Below are positions 22,801 to 36,066 of a stretch of 64,000 nt of DNA, piece by piece. The notes beneath the pieces are model-generated. The model was not told the DNA's origin and did not search any database. It was given only the letters and a program-made list of their open reading frames with translations. The position numbers were made by a program, and so were the translations under genes. The stretch's first letter is position 1, and every line of letters starts with the position of its first letter. This stretch comes from Rhodamnia argentea (lineage: Eukaryota > Streptophyta > Magnoliopsida > Myrtales > Myrtaceae), in NCBI RefSeq assembly GCF_020921035.1, contig NC_063152.1, positions 31,557,903 to 31,621,902 on the forward strand. The letters are read 5' to 3'.

Positions 22801-25036
22801 CAGCTTGAATCATTTCTTCTTCTATCTCGTCATTGGAATCTGGCAAGGTGTGAAACCCAGTTGGACTTGGCCCCACATTTCTGTTCCGGGAACTGACACC
22901 TGTAGAATCCTCGGTGTCTTCGTTTTCTCGTGTTGCACGTGCAGTTGATTCAGCTGGAACATCATCGACTTCAATTATAGCATTTCCGCGAACTTCTGGG
23001 CCATGATCACGTTCAGTACCAGTTACATCCTCAATGGTGGGACCTCTGCCAGAATGAGCAGATGACCCATTTCCATCCTTAACCTCTATGGGGATTTCCC
23101 TGATATTCCTCGGATGTGTGACAAATGGTGTGTGTAGCCCCAAATCAGAACCGGCGTCAAACAATCTCCTCGTGAGACTTTCATTGGGAAGAGAGTAAGG
23201 ATTGAATCTGCCTCTACCAGCAGAAAGGAGTGGGAAGGGTGGCTCTGGACGTTCAACTTGAATAGGCTCATCAATATCCATGACATCATCTTGAGGTGCA
23301 AGAGATGTTGCGTTCACGCTGGTTAAGAGAAAACCCAACAAAACAGGAGTGAGAAAGAAACAAGACAAAACAGAATATGAAAACACTGTGAGACAGAAAA
23401 TTCTCCATGCACGTATATCGGTACTATATGAAAATCTATGACAATTCACTGACGTGTTTCTATCTCCTTCACTGAAGTGTGCATTGACAGCTTCATTGAG
23501 GTTGCCACCATGTTCCTGGTTAAAGTAAATAAAAAAGAACTAATTAAAAGCATCAACTGAACACTTCCACTAACAATGCATGAGCCTGTAAATAGAAAAT
23601 AAAATTCCACAGTCAAAAAGAATACTGTAAATAAGTTCAACAGACAAAAGAGGGTTTTTTTTTTTTTTTGGGGGGGAGGGGTGGGGCGGGTGTTTGACTA
23701 TTAAGGTGCAAATAAATCATTGAAAGAAACACCACTATGTCTGATCTGCCTGTGATGCAAATACAAACATGCTAAGCTTTCTTCACTCGGGAGTAGTGAC
23801 AAGCCTATCCCAAACATTGTAAACATGCTAATGCTGAATTCCCCTGTGAATTACAAAGTTTCACGCTTTAATTAACTCATAGGCACCCATCTTCAAACTT
23901 TTAAAGTCTCCAACTTTTAACACCCTAATATCTATTTCCAGGTTCTGCCAGTTTGGGTGAGTTCTACTTTTAACTTTTAACGCTCTTTTTTTTTTTTTTA
24001 ATCGTGTGGCACTCACATTTTGACCTTTATATAGAAGAAAACACTTGAAATCAAAACTTTTAAATATTGACAGGTAAAATCATGTGTAGTTTTTTCCATA
24101 GTTTCAGAACTTAAATAATATTTGTATTTTCACATATTGAAGGGAAAGTTGTAAGTTAAAGTACGAAGTAGCTGAAAATTTGCCCCAAACAAGAATAAGA
24201 CGCCGCAAGAAGCCCAAGCTCTCACTTGACAGTGACATTAAACAGAAAACCCCAATCACACTGCATTGTCCCATGATTTCTGTTGCCTATGCTAAGCATG
24301 AGCATTATAGCCTTCTCTTATATTCAGAAGACCAGAATTCTTGCTTAAAGGGGGTCTCACATTTCACGAGGACTACGTTGTTTACCAATTTGAAGTAACC
24401 TCATTTTGGTATTATTCAACAGTGAGCTTACAGCATATGCACCTCGCAGTTTTACACCAACAAGCAAGTTCTAATTTGCCCTATGCATCACAAAGTCCCC
24501 CACCTTGTTTATCTCGTGTAAGCATGTTCCAACTTTCAAACTCATATTTCCAATGTCTCTAACTTTGATTAAGCATGAAATTTACCGAAAAAAGATCCCC
24601 TAAACAACCTCTAGCTCGAACATGACTCGCATTAAGAAGAAAACTCAATCAGCAAGCATTGACCCAACAGGCTAAAACCTAGAAGCACTCACAATCAATG
24701 AGCCAGAGGAAAAAAAAAATCAGCTAAATTAAAATATTGCACGAGCGCCACCTAACTACAAGCAACTGCACCCAATTCAGCAATCCACACCGATCGCGCG
24801 ACTTAAGCGACAAGAAGCCCTATTTTTTTTCCATGAACACATCCGCGACTAGTCGATTCCCAATAATTTTCCTTACCATAACCACGCATCAAGAAATCAA
24901 AATACGGAATTCCTGCGAGAAGACTCGATCGGGAGTTTTCAGAAAGTTTCACCTCGAGTTTTTGGATGGCGACGGCTTCCGGCACGCCGGTTATGCTCGC
25001 GAAGGTCTCGATTGCTTCTTGATCAAGTCTTGCCAT
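19815..25036 (-). CDS. PUX8: Plant UBX domain-containing protein 8 (CDC48/p97 adaptor)
   Basis: Exons: 25036-24953, 23515-23454, 23318-22751, 22639-22556, 22451-22336, 22252-22063, 21952-21752, 21674-21510, 20436-20293, 20167-20111 and 19922-19815, giving 592 aa. Residues 1-45 form a UBA domain ([18 protein letters not shown] then [13 protein letters not shown]), which binds ubiquitin. Two UIM-like helices follow ([17 protein letters not shown] and [15 protein letters not shown]). Next come the family signature [20 protein letters not shown] and a charged coiled coil ([18 protein letters not shown]). The C-terminal 85 residues are the UBX domain ([54 protein letters not shown]), which docks on CDC48. 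It should link ubiquitinated clients to the CDC48 unfoldase. The donor after exon 6 is ambiguous by 3 nt. An intron carries a SINE. Confidence 0.94.
20541..20761 (+). mobile_element. tRNA-derived SINE with target-site duplication
   Basis: A body of about 200 bp ends in an A run (20736-20753) and is flanked by the direct repeat AAAAGCACCGCA (20541-20552 and 20750-20761), the target-site duplication. The 5' part has the RNA polymerase III promoter layout of a tRNA. The A-box-like TGGCGCCGCTGG is at 20572-20583, and the B-box-like TGTTCGAATCC at 20616-20626, one mismatch from consensus. The rest is GC-rich, unlike the surrounding intron. The element sits in PUX8 intron 8 in antisense orientation. 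The near-intact duplication suggests fairly recent insertion. The family is not identified. Confidence 0.9.
23670..23690 (+). other. G-quadruplex-capable run in PUX8 intron 1
   Basis: Four G runs of 7, 4, 4 and 3 are separated by single bases, directly after a run of 17 T. This fits the G4 consensus G3+N1-7 four times. It lies on the strand opposite to the PUX8 message, so the transcript has the C-rich complement. Confidence 0.75.
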
Positions 25037-27190
25037 GGGAGGAATCGGAGTTTGGCGACAGATTGCGGAGCTCTTGAACTGGTGCGTGCGTCCTCTTTTC
25101 TTTTCGCTGAAGGCAGAGATATATGGTGGAAAACTTAAGAAGAAGAAGAAGTGTGTGTGTGTGTGTATATATATGAGCGGTCGAGGACAGGAAGATGGAA
25201 TTGGGACTTTCTCGGGGTCAATTTGGTAAAACCGCACGTAGCTTCGCAAGTCTTCCCAGCTTCTTCTTCTCTTCGTCTCTCTCTCTCTCTCTCTAAATAA
25301 TTAGTGAGAGATCGATAGCTGCGAATATATAAATTTTTGGCGTAATTCTCTGAAAAACTTAGGTCCAATCTCAATTTTACATCGAACTATTCTTTTATCT
25401 GAATAAAAGTGACCTAACTTTTATTTTAATCCCAATTTCACAATTATCAACACCAGGAGTTCGTTATTGTTCCCGTACGAAAGTAAGGTTGTTGTCGAAG
25501 ACTCGAAGGCACAAGTTAACGGTCTTGATGTTGATAATTTTGATACAATTGGTGGCGATTTTGTCTAAAAAAGATTAATGGAGGCAAATTTTGGACTATA
25601 ATAAAAGTTAGTGATTTTTTGTAATAAAAAAAAAGTGTGACACGGATTTGGAATTCAACCTAAAGTTAAGGTTTTTCGAAGAGTTATGCCTAATTTTTTG
25701 AAAATTTACGTTTATCACTGCTTCTCTGGTCTTCTTCGTTTAATTTTTCTGGATGGATACCGCACTTTTAGAATGGCAGCAGTAAATTTTTTTTTTTGGT
25801 CAAATAAATGACAGCAGTATTATTTTTTTTTTTACAGCAGTAATTTAATCATGACATTATAGAAGACATGTCACTTGAAAATAATCTATATCGAATATTA
25901 TGGGTTCATTTGCGCTATACATAAACTCACTCTACACATACCAAACACCTCCCGCATCATATTTTTTTTCTGCAAAGTATGAGCTTATAAAAACTATTTT
26001 TATTTAATTTGACTAGATCGTCTTGTCATTTCGATTTATTTCCTCTAAGTAATGTTAACTCCGATATTGTATTTTACCGCACGTTGTATCAAATGAAACC
26101 AAAGCAATGCGAATTATATTAGAGAGTCAAATTTCCTCTCCATATCATCATTGATATATAGATGACTAGATTTTTCTGGTAGATATATTAGATTTGTATA
26201 GCATGCATGTTAGGATAAAACGTGAAATTATAAATATAATTACTTTCTTATTCTTGTAGAATCGATTCTATCGCTTTTTACTTTAGATGTTACTCGATGA
26301 GTTTTGATATTTATAACTTGAGAAGCACCGACACTCTCCGGAGACTTACATGTCGTGTCGGACACTCCGACACTCTTTGACATTGTTCAACTCTAGACAT
26401 GCCGATGACACGCGAATCCATCATCCCGACAAGCACGTGATCAATATTAAACATTTTTAATATATTATGGGTCAAAATGTAAATCTATCAAAAATATATA
26501 TATTCAAGTCATATACTTAGTCACCCCAAAATTGATATATCCAGTCAGAAAAAAAAAATCTAATCTTGAATCCCCAACATAAGAAGAAGAAGAAACTCAC
26601 CATTGATATTTTTATTTATACACGATAATTTATCATGTGTATATATATATACACGCATTTAATATGCAACTTGTCCCGATTTGTAGAAATTCTCCATTTT
26701 TTTAGAAATGACTTGTCGACATGTCATATCTTGTCGTATCGTGTCGTGTCGTGTCGATGTTACTTAATTTATAACTACAAAATTAAAAATACTCCCTTTG
26801 TTCAAGTTCAATGCGTTCTACGTGCAAACACCACTTTTAGTATAAGTATCTTCTGTAAGATTGGAATATTCAATTTAAGTCACTTTAAGTCATATTAAAT
26901 ATTCATTTTAAGTCGTTTTATCGTAGTAAAGCGGGGCCGTCAATGGCCGGTGCAAGTGGAATCAAATGCCTGCAAACAGATCGTGAATAGAAGGAACCGT
27001 GTGATTTTGGCACTAATAAAATGGAACATAAAAAAAAAATTGTGAAAAAACCCATCAATATCATTTTTGTGGTTAAATGCAATGATCTCCTAAAATTTTC
27101 AACTTATGCAACCAAGTCGTTAAAATTGTCTTATTCGTAGAATCTGTTGCCTCTGTTAGGTTTGTTTAATTTAGGTGATGAAAACTATAA

Positions 27191-27600
27191 GGTTAATACC
27201 ACAAAAACCACAAATTAGCACGCCTGTAATAAATTTACCAAAAACTAATTTTTTTACCATAAAAAATCTTAAACTAGTACTACTGCGATAAATTTACTCA
27301 AAATCAAATTTTTTTACCACCAAAATTCAAAAACTAGTATACATGTGACAAATTTACCTTCCGTTAGTTCATTAGTTTCGGTTAAATTAAGCTAAGACCA
27401 TGAAAAACTCCAAATTAGTATACCTATGCACTGCCACAGGTCATCCAACTCAACAATTCGACGGTAAAATTTAACGGAAACTTAGAAAGGGTAAAATTGT
27501 CAGAGGTGCACCGGTTTTGAGATTTTGGTGGTCCAAAAAAATTAATTTGGGTTAAATTTATCATATGTATACCGATTTGGATTTTTTGTGATATTAATCC
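27191..27600. mobile_element. Foldback MITE-like element
   Basis: The left end GGTTAATACCACAAAAACC matches the reverse complement of the right end (GGATTAATATCACAAAAAAT). The similarity continues inward through AATAAATTTACC, CTAATTTTTTT and ACCA. The element is about 410 bp with no coding capacity. No convincing target duplication was seen. A related right end (GATTTTTAATGATATTACTC) lies at about 28203-28222. Confidence 0.7.
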
Positions 27601-28980
27601 AAAATATAAATGTCATTTTTGTAAAATAATTTCGAGGCCATGAGGTTTCTAATTTGGCGCAAAAAGCATGCCACTTCAGAAAAAAATCACAACTGAAAAA
27701 ATATCCAACAAATAAAAGACAATAGACATGGGGGAGAAATCGATCACCGGGACTATAGGGTTATAGCAAGGGGTGTTCCTCAAATAGATTGGCGGCACCG
27801 GCGATGGTCGCCGTCCGTAGGCGAAGGGCTACGGGGCCCTCACGCGGCGGCGCAGGCGAAGGTAGGTTGGCAGCGCTGTCTTATTCAAGTAATAACAAGA
27901 CAACATTTGATTCTCATTCTTCTACTTTTTCTTTTGCTTTTTGTTGGATTTTTGTGGTGCCGGGCTTTAGCACAAATCAGCGCCACGTGACCTCTGAAAC
28001 GCATTTAAAAAATGGGTCCGTCATTGAAAATTACCTATGAGCTACCCTCCGTTAGCAGTGTTAAGGTCAGACTTGGAGTGTAATCAGTTTAAGATTTTTC
28101 GTAAAACGAAGATTAATTCGAGGTAAATGTGTAACGAGAGAATCGGTTTAAATTTTGTGTAAGATATTTGGGGTAAATATATCGTGAATATATCAGTTTG
28201 AGATTTTTAATGATATTACTCTAAAAAAAAACAATAATCGTGATAACATTTTTCCTCACTCAAATTGGACGAATCTCAATAAAGTATTCCATTGCACAAA
28301 ATAAAAGTTTCGGGACTTGATTGCGTTTCAACAGTAAGTTTTACGGCTTTGACCCGAACTCATCCCTAAACACTTATAGGCACGTGCTTTTACAGCATAC
28401 AAAATCACTAATCACAATAAAAACCTTAGCATTGCACTTCATTGCGAAAGTGACTAAACCAGGCACAAAGTTCACTAATTTCAGATGGAAAGGAAGTTAT
28501 TTTTCCTAGTGCAGATTTACCAATTCGTTAATTAATACACCAAACATTTAGTTTTTCTCGCATATGAAAAGCTAACATCAATATCAACATCAACATCACC
28601 GTAATTCCAAACTAATTGGGGTCGGCAATCGATGAATCCAAAAATAAATAAAATAAAAGCAAGACCGATCAAGGGAAAAGAAATAATTATATAAAAATAA
28701 AAATATATAAATAAGCCCTCGTCAAATTAGCCAGCCAAATGCTTACACGTGCAAAGATAGCACTTGCCTTTGGATCATATTTGAAATGTTTTTGGAGAAA
28801 TATTATGAACGATAGTATATATAAATAAGCCCTTGTCATATTGAACACTTGATTAGGGATTACATCGAACAAGATAAAAGTTATGAACGACAGTATAGTT
28901 TGTACTCAAATTTAGGAACTTTATTTGAATTAAAGTTCAGAGATTATTTGAAGCAATGTTCATGGAGAAAAATAATACAT

Positions 28981-29110
28981 TGGGAGCTCATTTATTTCGT
29001 AAAAAATGAATGACATGATCGCTCACATAGCTTGGAATAATCATCAAATGAAAAATGTTTTCATTATCAATATAAATATTTTCGTAAATGATAAAAATAT
29101 TGTTTGTTGG
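28981..29110. mobile_element. Fragment of the GGCTC-TTTATTTCG MITE family
   Basis: The terminus GGGAGCTCATTTATTTCGTA is followed by AAAAATGAATGA and AT-rich DNA with the words 'tattttcgtaaatgataaaaat'. This resembles the ends of the elements at 35831-36066 and 56367-56582. The right terminus is not clear, so it is called a fragment. Confidence 0.45.
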
Positions 29111-29353
29111 TTTTTTTTTTTTATCGCTATTATCGCCCGAAAAGAAAAGGAAAAAATAGTGATTTTAATTAATCGCTTCGCTCAAGGCTCGTTTTTTTTT
29201 TTTCAACACACCACTCACGACGTCGTTCCGCTGTTCTTCTGCAACCCGAGGCAAGCATCGAAGCCCGAAGGTCTGAGAAGATCGTCGATTCGTCGGAGCC
29301 TCTGACGAGCAGAGCTTCATCTGCCAGCATCCATTCTAAGCACGACGGCGAAA

Positions 29354-32300
29354 ATGGAAGAGAGAGAAACGATGAGCTCGACGACGACGAAGACGAAGCC
29401 CAAGCGTTCGAACTCGGAGTTTTGGATATGGTTCGCGGCGTCGGTCGCGTTCAGGCTCGTCCTCATTCACCTCCCCAAGAACCTCCACCTGTCCTCTCGC
29501 CCCGAGGTCGCCACTCCTCTCACCAGCATTCGCCGCCGTAAGGCCCTTCCTTCGCTCCGTCGACCGAGTCGATTCACGATTCCCTCACTTCAAATTTAGC
29601 TGTTCATCTTTGATTTGGTTTTGGTTATTTGTTTGGTCACCTGCAGTTGCTGAAGGCTACTGGTTGAAGCAGTCGTCGATGTCCCCTTACGCAGGTTCGG
29701 CTCTGTTCGATCTTTAGGAAGGAAGCTACTTGTTGCTACTGGTGTTGCTGTTCGATGCTTGACGATCTGGTTTCGGTGTTGAGAGTGTTTGTTCCCTACA
29801 ACAGGTTCCATGTATCATGGTTCTCCTTTGCTATTGCTGGTTCTCGGACCTCTTACTGTCAAAAGGTGCGTATCGGAGTAATACTGCTGGTACATTTCTA
29901 AGGCTAGGTTGATTGCGAGCTTTGCTGGTTTTCTGCTAGAACTGATCTAGATTTATTTGATGTTATCGAAATGGAGGCTGTGGTTTATGCAATACCCTTT
30001 TTTTGGCGGAAAAATCAACTATTTTACAGGAGTTTTAATTTCTCATACATTGCGAAGTTAATTATGTTCTGCAGCTTTCTTGGCATGCAGAATTGAAGGG
30101 CAACCGGAGCATCTTCTATGCAGGTATCAAATTCTCTTATGTTTTACTGTGAAGGTTATCCTTGTTTTACTGTTTTTATGCAGTGTGATATATGGTTCTT
30201 CTTTATTATAGCGGTCTCTTGTAAGAAGCACGAGTGATTCCGTGTGTCATCATGTGATAGACTGACATTCATCCATCGGAAATTCTGGGAAGCATCATAA
30301 CTTAAGTACATATTACAATGCTTCTGGTCCTGGCTTTGATTCTCCGAGTTGAAACATGACTGAAGAAAATGTCTGAACTTGGATTTCTGCCATTATTTCA
30401 CGGTTTTGCTTTCGGTTGATTCTTGTGAGCATTTTCTATGATTCTCACAATGGCACAAATTTTTAGACACGTCTGTCGTATCCTATCTTGTGGATTTCGT
30501 CTTTCATAAGTCAGTACAATCTGTCAGATCTTCTCCAGAGCAATCTACAGTTACCCACTGCATTCTTCATGTAATAAACTTCTATGGCGTATAAGTTGCT
30601 CAGCCTATGAGAACAGCTCTTTTGGTTGTAGTCTACTACTTGTGATTGCAGATATTGTCAGTGCATTGCTTATTCGCTCAACTGGTCAGAGTCTGCACAA
30701 GTCATATGTCCAACATCTGGAAGCTCTGGATCTTTTCAAGTTTTCAGAAGAATCAGGTAATCCCGTTTTTGAAGAAACTAACCACTAGTGCTATATCCTT
30801 CTGTTTCTCTTCCTTTTCTAAGACTATAGTAGTAATGCATCAAGGCACATTGTCACACAAGCGAATATTTCCCAGGCTGAGAACTATGGTGAGCTGGATG
30901 CATTGGTCCAAAATTGGTCTGAATTGAGTATCTCATGCATATTTTGTCTCACTGAAGAGTATTTTACAGTTTATTATCCTAAACAAGACATTCTGGCTTG
31001 GCAAGGTCTATTTTAGTGAGATAACGGATTCTGAAAATATATGTAGTCTAACCTCTTGACATATTAAAGACCAAACTGGTATGGAAATACATACAATCTG
31101 TTCTTGGAGGCTTCTTTTTCAATTTGGAAACCTTTTCTTTTGGCCATTTCTTTCTGGGAAATTCTTATTTTTCTAATTTCTATTGTATGAAACTATGTAC
31201 ACGATACGCTACTTTGAGAAAAGAGCTAGTAAAGCTACAACACGATGCTGCTTAAGTTTAGATCTTATTTTGTTTCAGGGATGTTACCATCAGGAGACAT
31301 TGCAGCCCTGGTATATCTGTGGAACCCTTTCACAATAGTTGCATGTGTGGGTCTATCGACATCCCCTATTGAAAATTTAGCAATCCTATTAGCCCTTTAT
31401 GGTGCTTGTAAAGGTATATTTCTTCCTTCACTGAGATATGGGGACTTGGGGACTGCGTTGAATATGTATTTACTGAATTTATTACTCCAATATCTTGCTT
31501 AATCAAATACTTGCAATTCCTGTTAATGGTGGAATTAAAGCATATTTTGGTTAACGACTCCAGGCTGATGCTCATGGTGTGAGAGAATCAGCCATGGGCA
31601 TCAAATTTGAATTTTAAATAGTTCTTTAGTTATTCTTACGGCACAGACAGATTCCTCTTAATTTATATTGTGTTCACCATAGGCCAAGTTAGATGAGTTG
31701 ATACTTATTGAGCATAATTTATCCGTCGTCATGGTTTGGATTATTCGATGTCTGTTGACCGGATGCATAATAAACACATTGCAAAGAGGGGTATTTGGCT
31801 AAAATCTATTAGTCAGGAACAAATTTTTCTTGGAAATTGTGCATTTAGACTTACATTATAAGATTGTCTCAAATTGAGTGGAACTGAGAGTAAACAGAGG
31901 ATTTGAAATGTGATTGCAGAATGCCTATTAGGTCCTAAGCTGGTCTTGTGTTTCTGTTTGATGTTCTGGGACTGTACTTATTAATCCAAAACGTTATTAT
32001 GTTGGAATTGAACTGCAGGACTGGTTCCCTTGGCAGCTTTTGGATGGGTCTTGGCTACCCACATGTCTCTTTATCCCGCAATACTTATAATTCCAGTATG
32101 CGTTTCTATTGTTTTTCCAGTATTGTTTGACTCCTCAAGTTTATTTATTTGTCTGTGTGACAATGTCAATCAATATTTACCCTTACTTTTAATTTCAGAT
32201 TATTCTCTTCTTGGGGTACGGTCCAGATGCTCCTCCTAGGAAATTGTTCCTGCAAAGGAGTTACAGGAAATGTGGAACTAGTTCTTCCAGTGATCAGTAT

Positions 32301-35100
32301 CGTAAAACAGAGGATGTGACAGACCCATTGGAACTCCGAATTAACTTCTCATGGAGACGAGTCATGCAATTCCTACTCTGGACTTTTATCTGGGGAATCT
32401 ATTTTTTGCTTCTTTGTGATATTTCTGTCAAGCAGTATGGTGGTCTTTCAGAGATGTTTAAAAGGTGACAACTGCATGCTATGTGATCCTAGCTTCTCAT
32501 CACATCATGACTTTGTGAGACTACCGGGGCAACCATTATATTCGTTGCCTGATCTGTTTCATTATCCCTCACCGTTTTCACTATTATATGAGTGGATTAG
32601 TTTCTGATACTTCTAACCAACAGGAAAGGATGATAATCGCGACAAGACCCTAAGAATTTTTGTTGATTTTCTGATAGTGTACTCACTCATTATTGAAGGC
32701 GAAAATTGAAAGATCTGAAAGATTTGTTTTACTTGCTGTGTGATATGAATTGTCAAATTAAGTTTTTATGTGCTTTGGATCTGCACGAGACAGAAGCATT
32801 TGCATTAGAATGGTATGTTAAGGGACTTCGGTGTCATTTTGTCTCTAATGCTGGTGGTGGTTGCTGAATCTTACATGGTGAACATTAGTTGAATTACCAT
32901 CTTTTTTGCTTTCCCTCTGGATTGAGGGAGTCGAAATACTCACATTTTCTTATTTTTTGCCAGTTATACTGTGGTTGAGTAGTCCTCGGTTGCCTTCAGT
33001 GATTTGTGATGATGAATTGTTTTTACTTTGATGAAAATCAATGATCTTCTTCAATAGTTGCTGCTGTAAATGTTTGGCTTCTAAATCTTTTTTGCTGAGA
33101 TTCTCTGATATTTTTGCTGGTATCTGCAGAACTTACGGTTTCATTCTCACCGTGAAGGACTTGTCTCCAAATATAGGTGTCTTATGGTGCGTATGACTGA
33201 CAACTATAATAGGCATTCTTAAAACGGAGCAAGTTAAGTTAATGGCAGGTTCTTATTTTTGACACAATTTGTTGTTTGATGTACGCAGGTACTTCTTTGC
33301 TGAAGTCTTTAACTTCTTCAGAGATTTTTTTCTTATAGTTTTCCATGTGAATATCTTGTTTATGATACTACCACTTGCCATACGGCTGAAACACCGACCT
33401 GGCTTTCTGGCTTTCGTGTATCTTGCAATCTCTTCAATGTTCAAATCCTATCCTTCAGTAAGTACTTGCATAGTGAAATCTTATATCTGCACTAATCATT
33501 CACCATTGCTTCTCCTTATAAAGTTTCATACTCAAGTAAAAGTAGGCATTTGATGACTCTAATCCTATCAGTGAGGACTTTATATGTTGAGAGTTATATT
33601 CCACATGCTGAAGTTTGAGGCGTCCCGCCATTTCGAGAAGTTTGAGGTCAACAACTGTTGCCTAGAGTATAATATTGGGAGATAATTTTTATTTTTTTGG
33701 GTGCTGGAGCTGATCTATCATTTCCTACATTGTAATAGCTCCCGTTAGGAAGTTTTATCCAAAGTTTAAATTGATAGGTGAACGAAAATTGTATGGATAT
33801 AAGGTCCATTGGAAGTGATCTGAGATATTTTAACACTCCCTCTCACGTGCAAATTAGACAGAGAGCAACATATGAAATTGACTATAGGGAGCCTCAAACG
33901 CAAAATGATTTTGGGACGAATGGGGCTACTGTATTAGGACGTCCAACGTAAAAGCTTAAGCTAATAGAGGAGGAAGACTACATGAATGTAAAGCCATTGA
34001 AACCCCATAGATAAGAGATGCAAGATACCTTAGTGGTAAAAATATGTTTCATCACCACGCACCACCACTAACAGTTATATACCTCATGTACTGGAGCGGA
34101 GAAAATCGATTTAATCATGTGTAATTAACTCACTGATACCTGTTTGGTGCCTCCCACCAATATTGCATTTTTCACCTACCTGGCGTGGGATTTAGGTATA
34201 TGATCTCTGGTTTTTGCATTCTCTTGTGTTCCATTTTCTCAGTCCATCACATTCTTTTGCTTAACTTTGGTTAGATTGGAGATTCGGCTCTTTACTTGGG
34301 TGTAGTGGCTTTGTTCGTGAATGAATTGGCAGGCAAGCGAAGAAAAACCTTTGTTCTGATTGTGTTTCATATCTTTACAGACTTGAGACCTTTTTGATAA
34401 TCATGTTTTGCAGACATGAACTTCTCTTTCTTCCTCTTCTGTGGATATGTTGGAGTGTCTCTCCTTAGCCCTGTCATGCACAACTTATGGATTTGGAGGG
34501 TATAGTACTCTTGGAAGTTTATTAGATGTCGGCTTGAGCTTTCTTGTTTTTCTTCAGGTCATAATTTCTGTGGGATATTTTGTAGGGCACTGGCAATGCA
34601 AACTTCTATTTTGCCACTGCTATGGCGTATGCTTGCTTGCAGGTATGATTTAAATTTGTAGCCCACTTTCAGCAAGCATGACAATGAGCAGTAGATAGCT
34701 GAAATGAAACATCATCTACAGACAAACATTGTTTCTTTATGCGCATTAGTCAGTAACATGATAGTTCTAGAGGAATATGTGTTGAATATTTAGTCACTAC
34801 CTGTAGTTGTTGCTACCATTGTTCAGCCAGTCCATTATCCATTCCTTCAATTTTTAAGTTTTAGACTTTCGCATGTATAGAACATCCATCTCATTGACCC
34901 TTTTTCTCTTATAATTGATAGAAAAGGGAACAAAAAAAGAAAGTATCGGTAACCAACTGATGTCTCTGCATTCTGTTTGTCACTTTACATGGCCGATTTT
35001 GCAGATTGTTTTGGTGGTGGAGAGTGTCAGTGCAATGCTCAACCATGACAGAAAGTTAAGAAAAATAACTACAGCGCAGCTAGCTGATGGCAAATCTTAG
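29354..35100 (+). CDS. PIGU: GPI transamidase subunit PIG-U (CDC91 homologue)
   Basis: Fourteen exons: 29354-29537, 29647-29694, 29805-29865, 30091-30123, 30632-30756, 31279-31413, 32019-32095, 32199-32464, 33130-33186, 33289-33457, 34275-34332, 34414-34499, 34586-34642 and 35005-35100, giving 483 aa. PIG-U is a multi-pass ER membrane subunit of the complex that transfers GPI anchors to proteins. The product matches the plant homologue almost throughout: RPEVATPLTSIRRLAEGYWL, SPYAGSMYHGSPLLL, LPSGDIAALVYLWNPFT, GLSTSPIENLA, KRTYGFIL, SPNIGVLWYFFAEVF, LPLAIRLKHRP and SPVMHNLWIWRGTGNANFYF. The start ATG at 29354 precedes a short Ser/Thr/Lys-rich cytosolic leader before the first hydrophobic segment. 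Intron 11 begins GC rather than GT (34333). Intron 10 holds a repeat fragment. Confidence 0.95.
33825..33990. repeat. Repeat fragment inside PIG-U intron 10
   Basis: The stretch with 'ttttaacactccctctcacg', 'gggagcctcaaacgcaaaat' and 'ggacgtccaacgtaaaagct' resembles edges of short LTR-type elements often seen in plant introns. Boundaries, terminal repeats and a target duplication could not be established. Confidence 0.3.
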
Positions 35101-35830
35101 GCCCTTGTTGCGACCAGTGGTAGTTGTTTATCCACCTTAAACATCTGTCAACTTAAAAATTCTCAGGAGCACAAAAGTTGCAAAGGTTTCTGCACAGATC
35201 GATCCTAGATGTTCACGCACCTTCTCTCTCTCTCTCTCTCTTTCTGGCTAGATGTTTGGGGCTTTTAGTCTTGGTCTTCTTCCAAAAATTATAGCTCATT
35301 CTATGATAACGAGTGTCGCATGGATTTTAACGGGAAATTCAACAGGCTGTTGAGTGAATTATGACATTGTGCCGATTTTATGTCATCTTCTTATGTCTAT
35401 CTCTGGTAAATCATCATCTATAGCAGACACGGTCTGCTTGTCAAGTGGAAAACGACGAGTTTGTCCGGAAGAAAAGATGTCAAAGCTCTTCATTTCGGCA
35501 GAGGATATGAAGTGATGAAACTGAGGGCTTACATACCCCTCGTTCTCCAGCTTTTCTTTTTCTCTTGATCATGCTCAGTCACCATGGGTGTTCTGGTCGT
35601 CACTGCTGACGCTAGTTCTTGCAATACTCAGTTAACAACGGGATCCGTGCGGTTGACCACATGAAGAAGATTATACAATCTCGATTTTAAAATATGGTGT
35701 TCTGTCGATGTGATATCTGTAACCCACCGCTAAAATATTCTCGTTCATTGTTCAATGAACCCGAGGTGATTAGTAAATACCACGGTGAACAAATGAGGAG
35801 TCCAATTTGGTAAGCCGAAACCGTTCCTTA

Positions 35831-36066
35831 GGCTCTATTTATTTCATCGAAAATAAGTGATTTGAAAAATATTATTTTAAAAATGATTGAATTATCGTTT
35901 GAAATAATTAGTTAAATGAAAAATATTGTTATTACCAATAATAATTTATATTTACATATTTGCGTAGGTGATGAAAATATTTCCCGTTTATTTGCAAGCG
36001 ATATGAACGATCATATTTTGAAAAATAATTTTCAGATCACTCAATATTCGAGAAACAAATGGAGCC
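35831..36066. mobile_element. MITE with GGCTC-type terminal inverted repeats
   Basis: The left end GGCTCTATTTATTTCATCGA matches the reverse complement of the right end (GGCTCCATTTGTTTCTCGAA), and similarity continues for about 50 bp inward. The interior is AT-rich and non-coding, about 235 bp in all. No clean target duplication was found, so the copy is old. Related copies are at 28981, 44452 and 56367. A hAT-like origin is a guess. Confidence 0.65.

Larger units (their letters stand above)
25037..29353. other. Divergent intergenic region between PUX8 and PIG-U
   Basis: About 4.3 kb without a supported gene; both flanking genes are transcribed away from it. The PUX8 side has GAA/TTC, GT and TA tracts (25135-25175) and a CT run near 25278-25294. 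The middle is AT-rich, with GTGTC-type short repeats near 26310-26420 and 26725-26755. Inverted-repeat elements occupy 27191-27600 and, in part, 28060-28225. A MITE fragment starts near 28981. The open frame at 27789-28040 has no recognisable domain. Confidence 0.5.
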
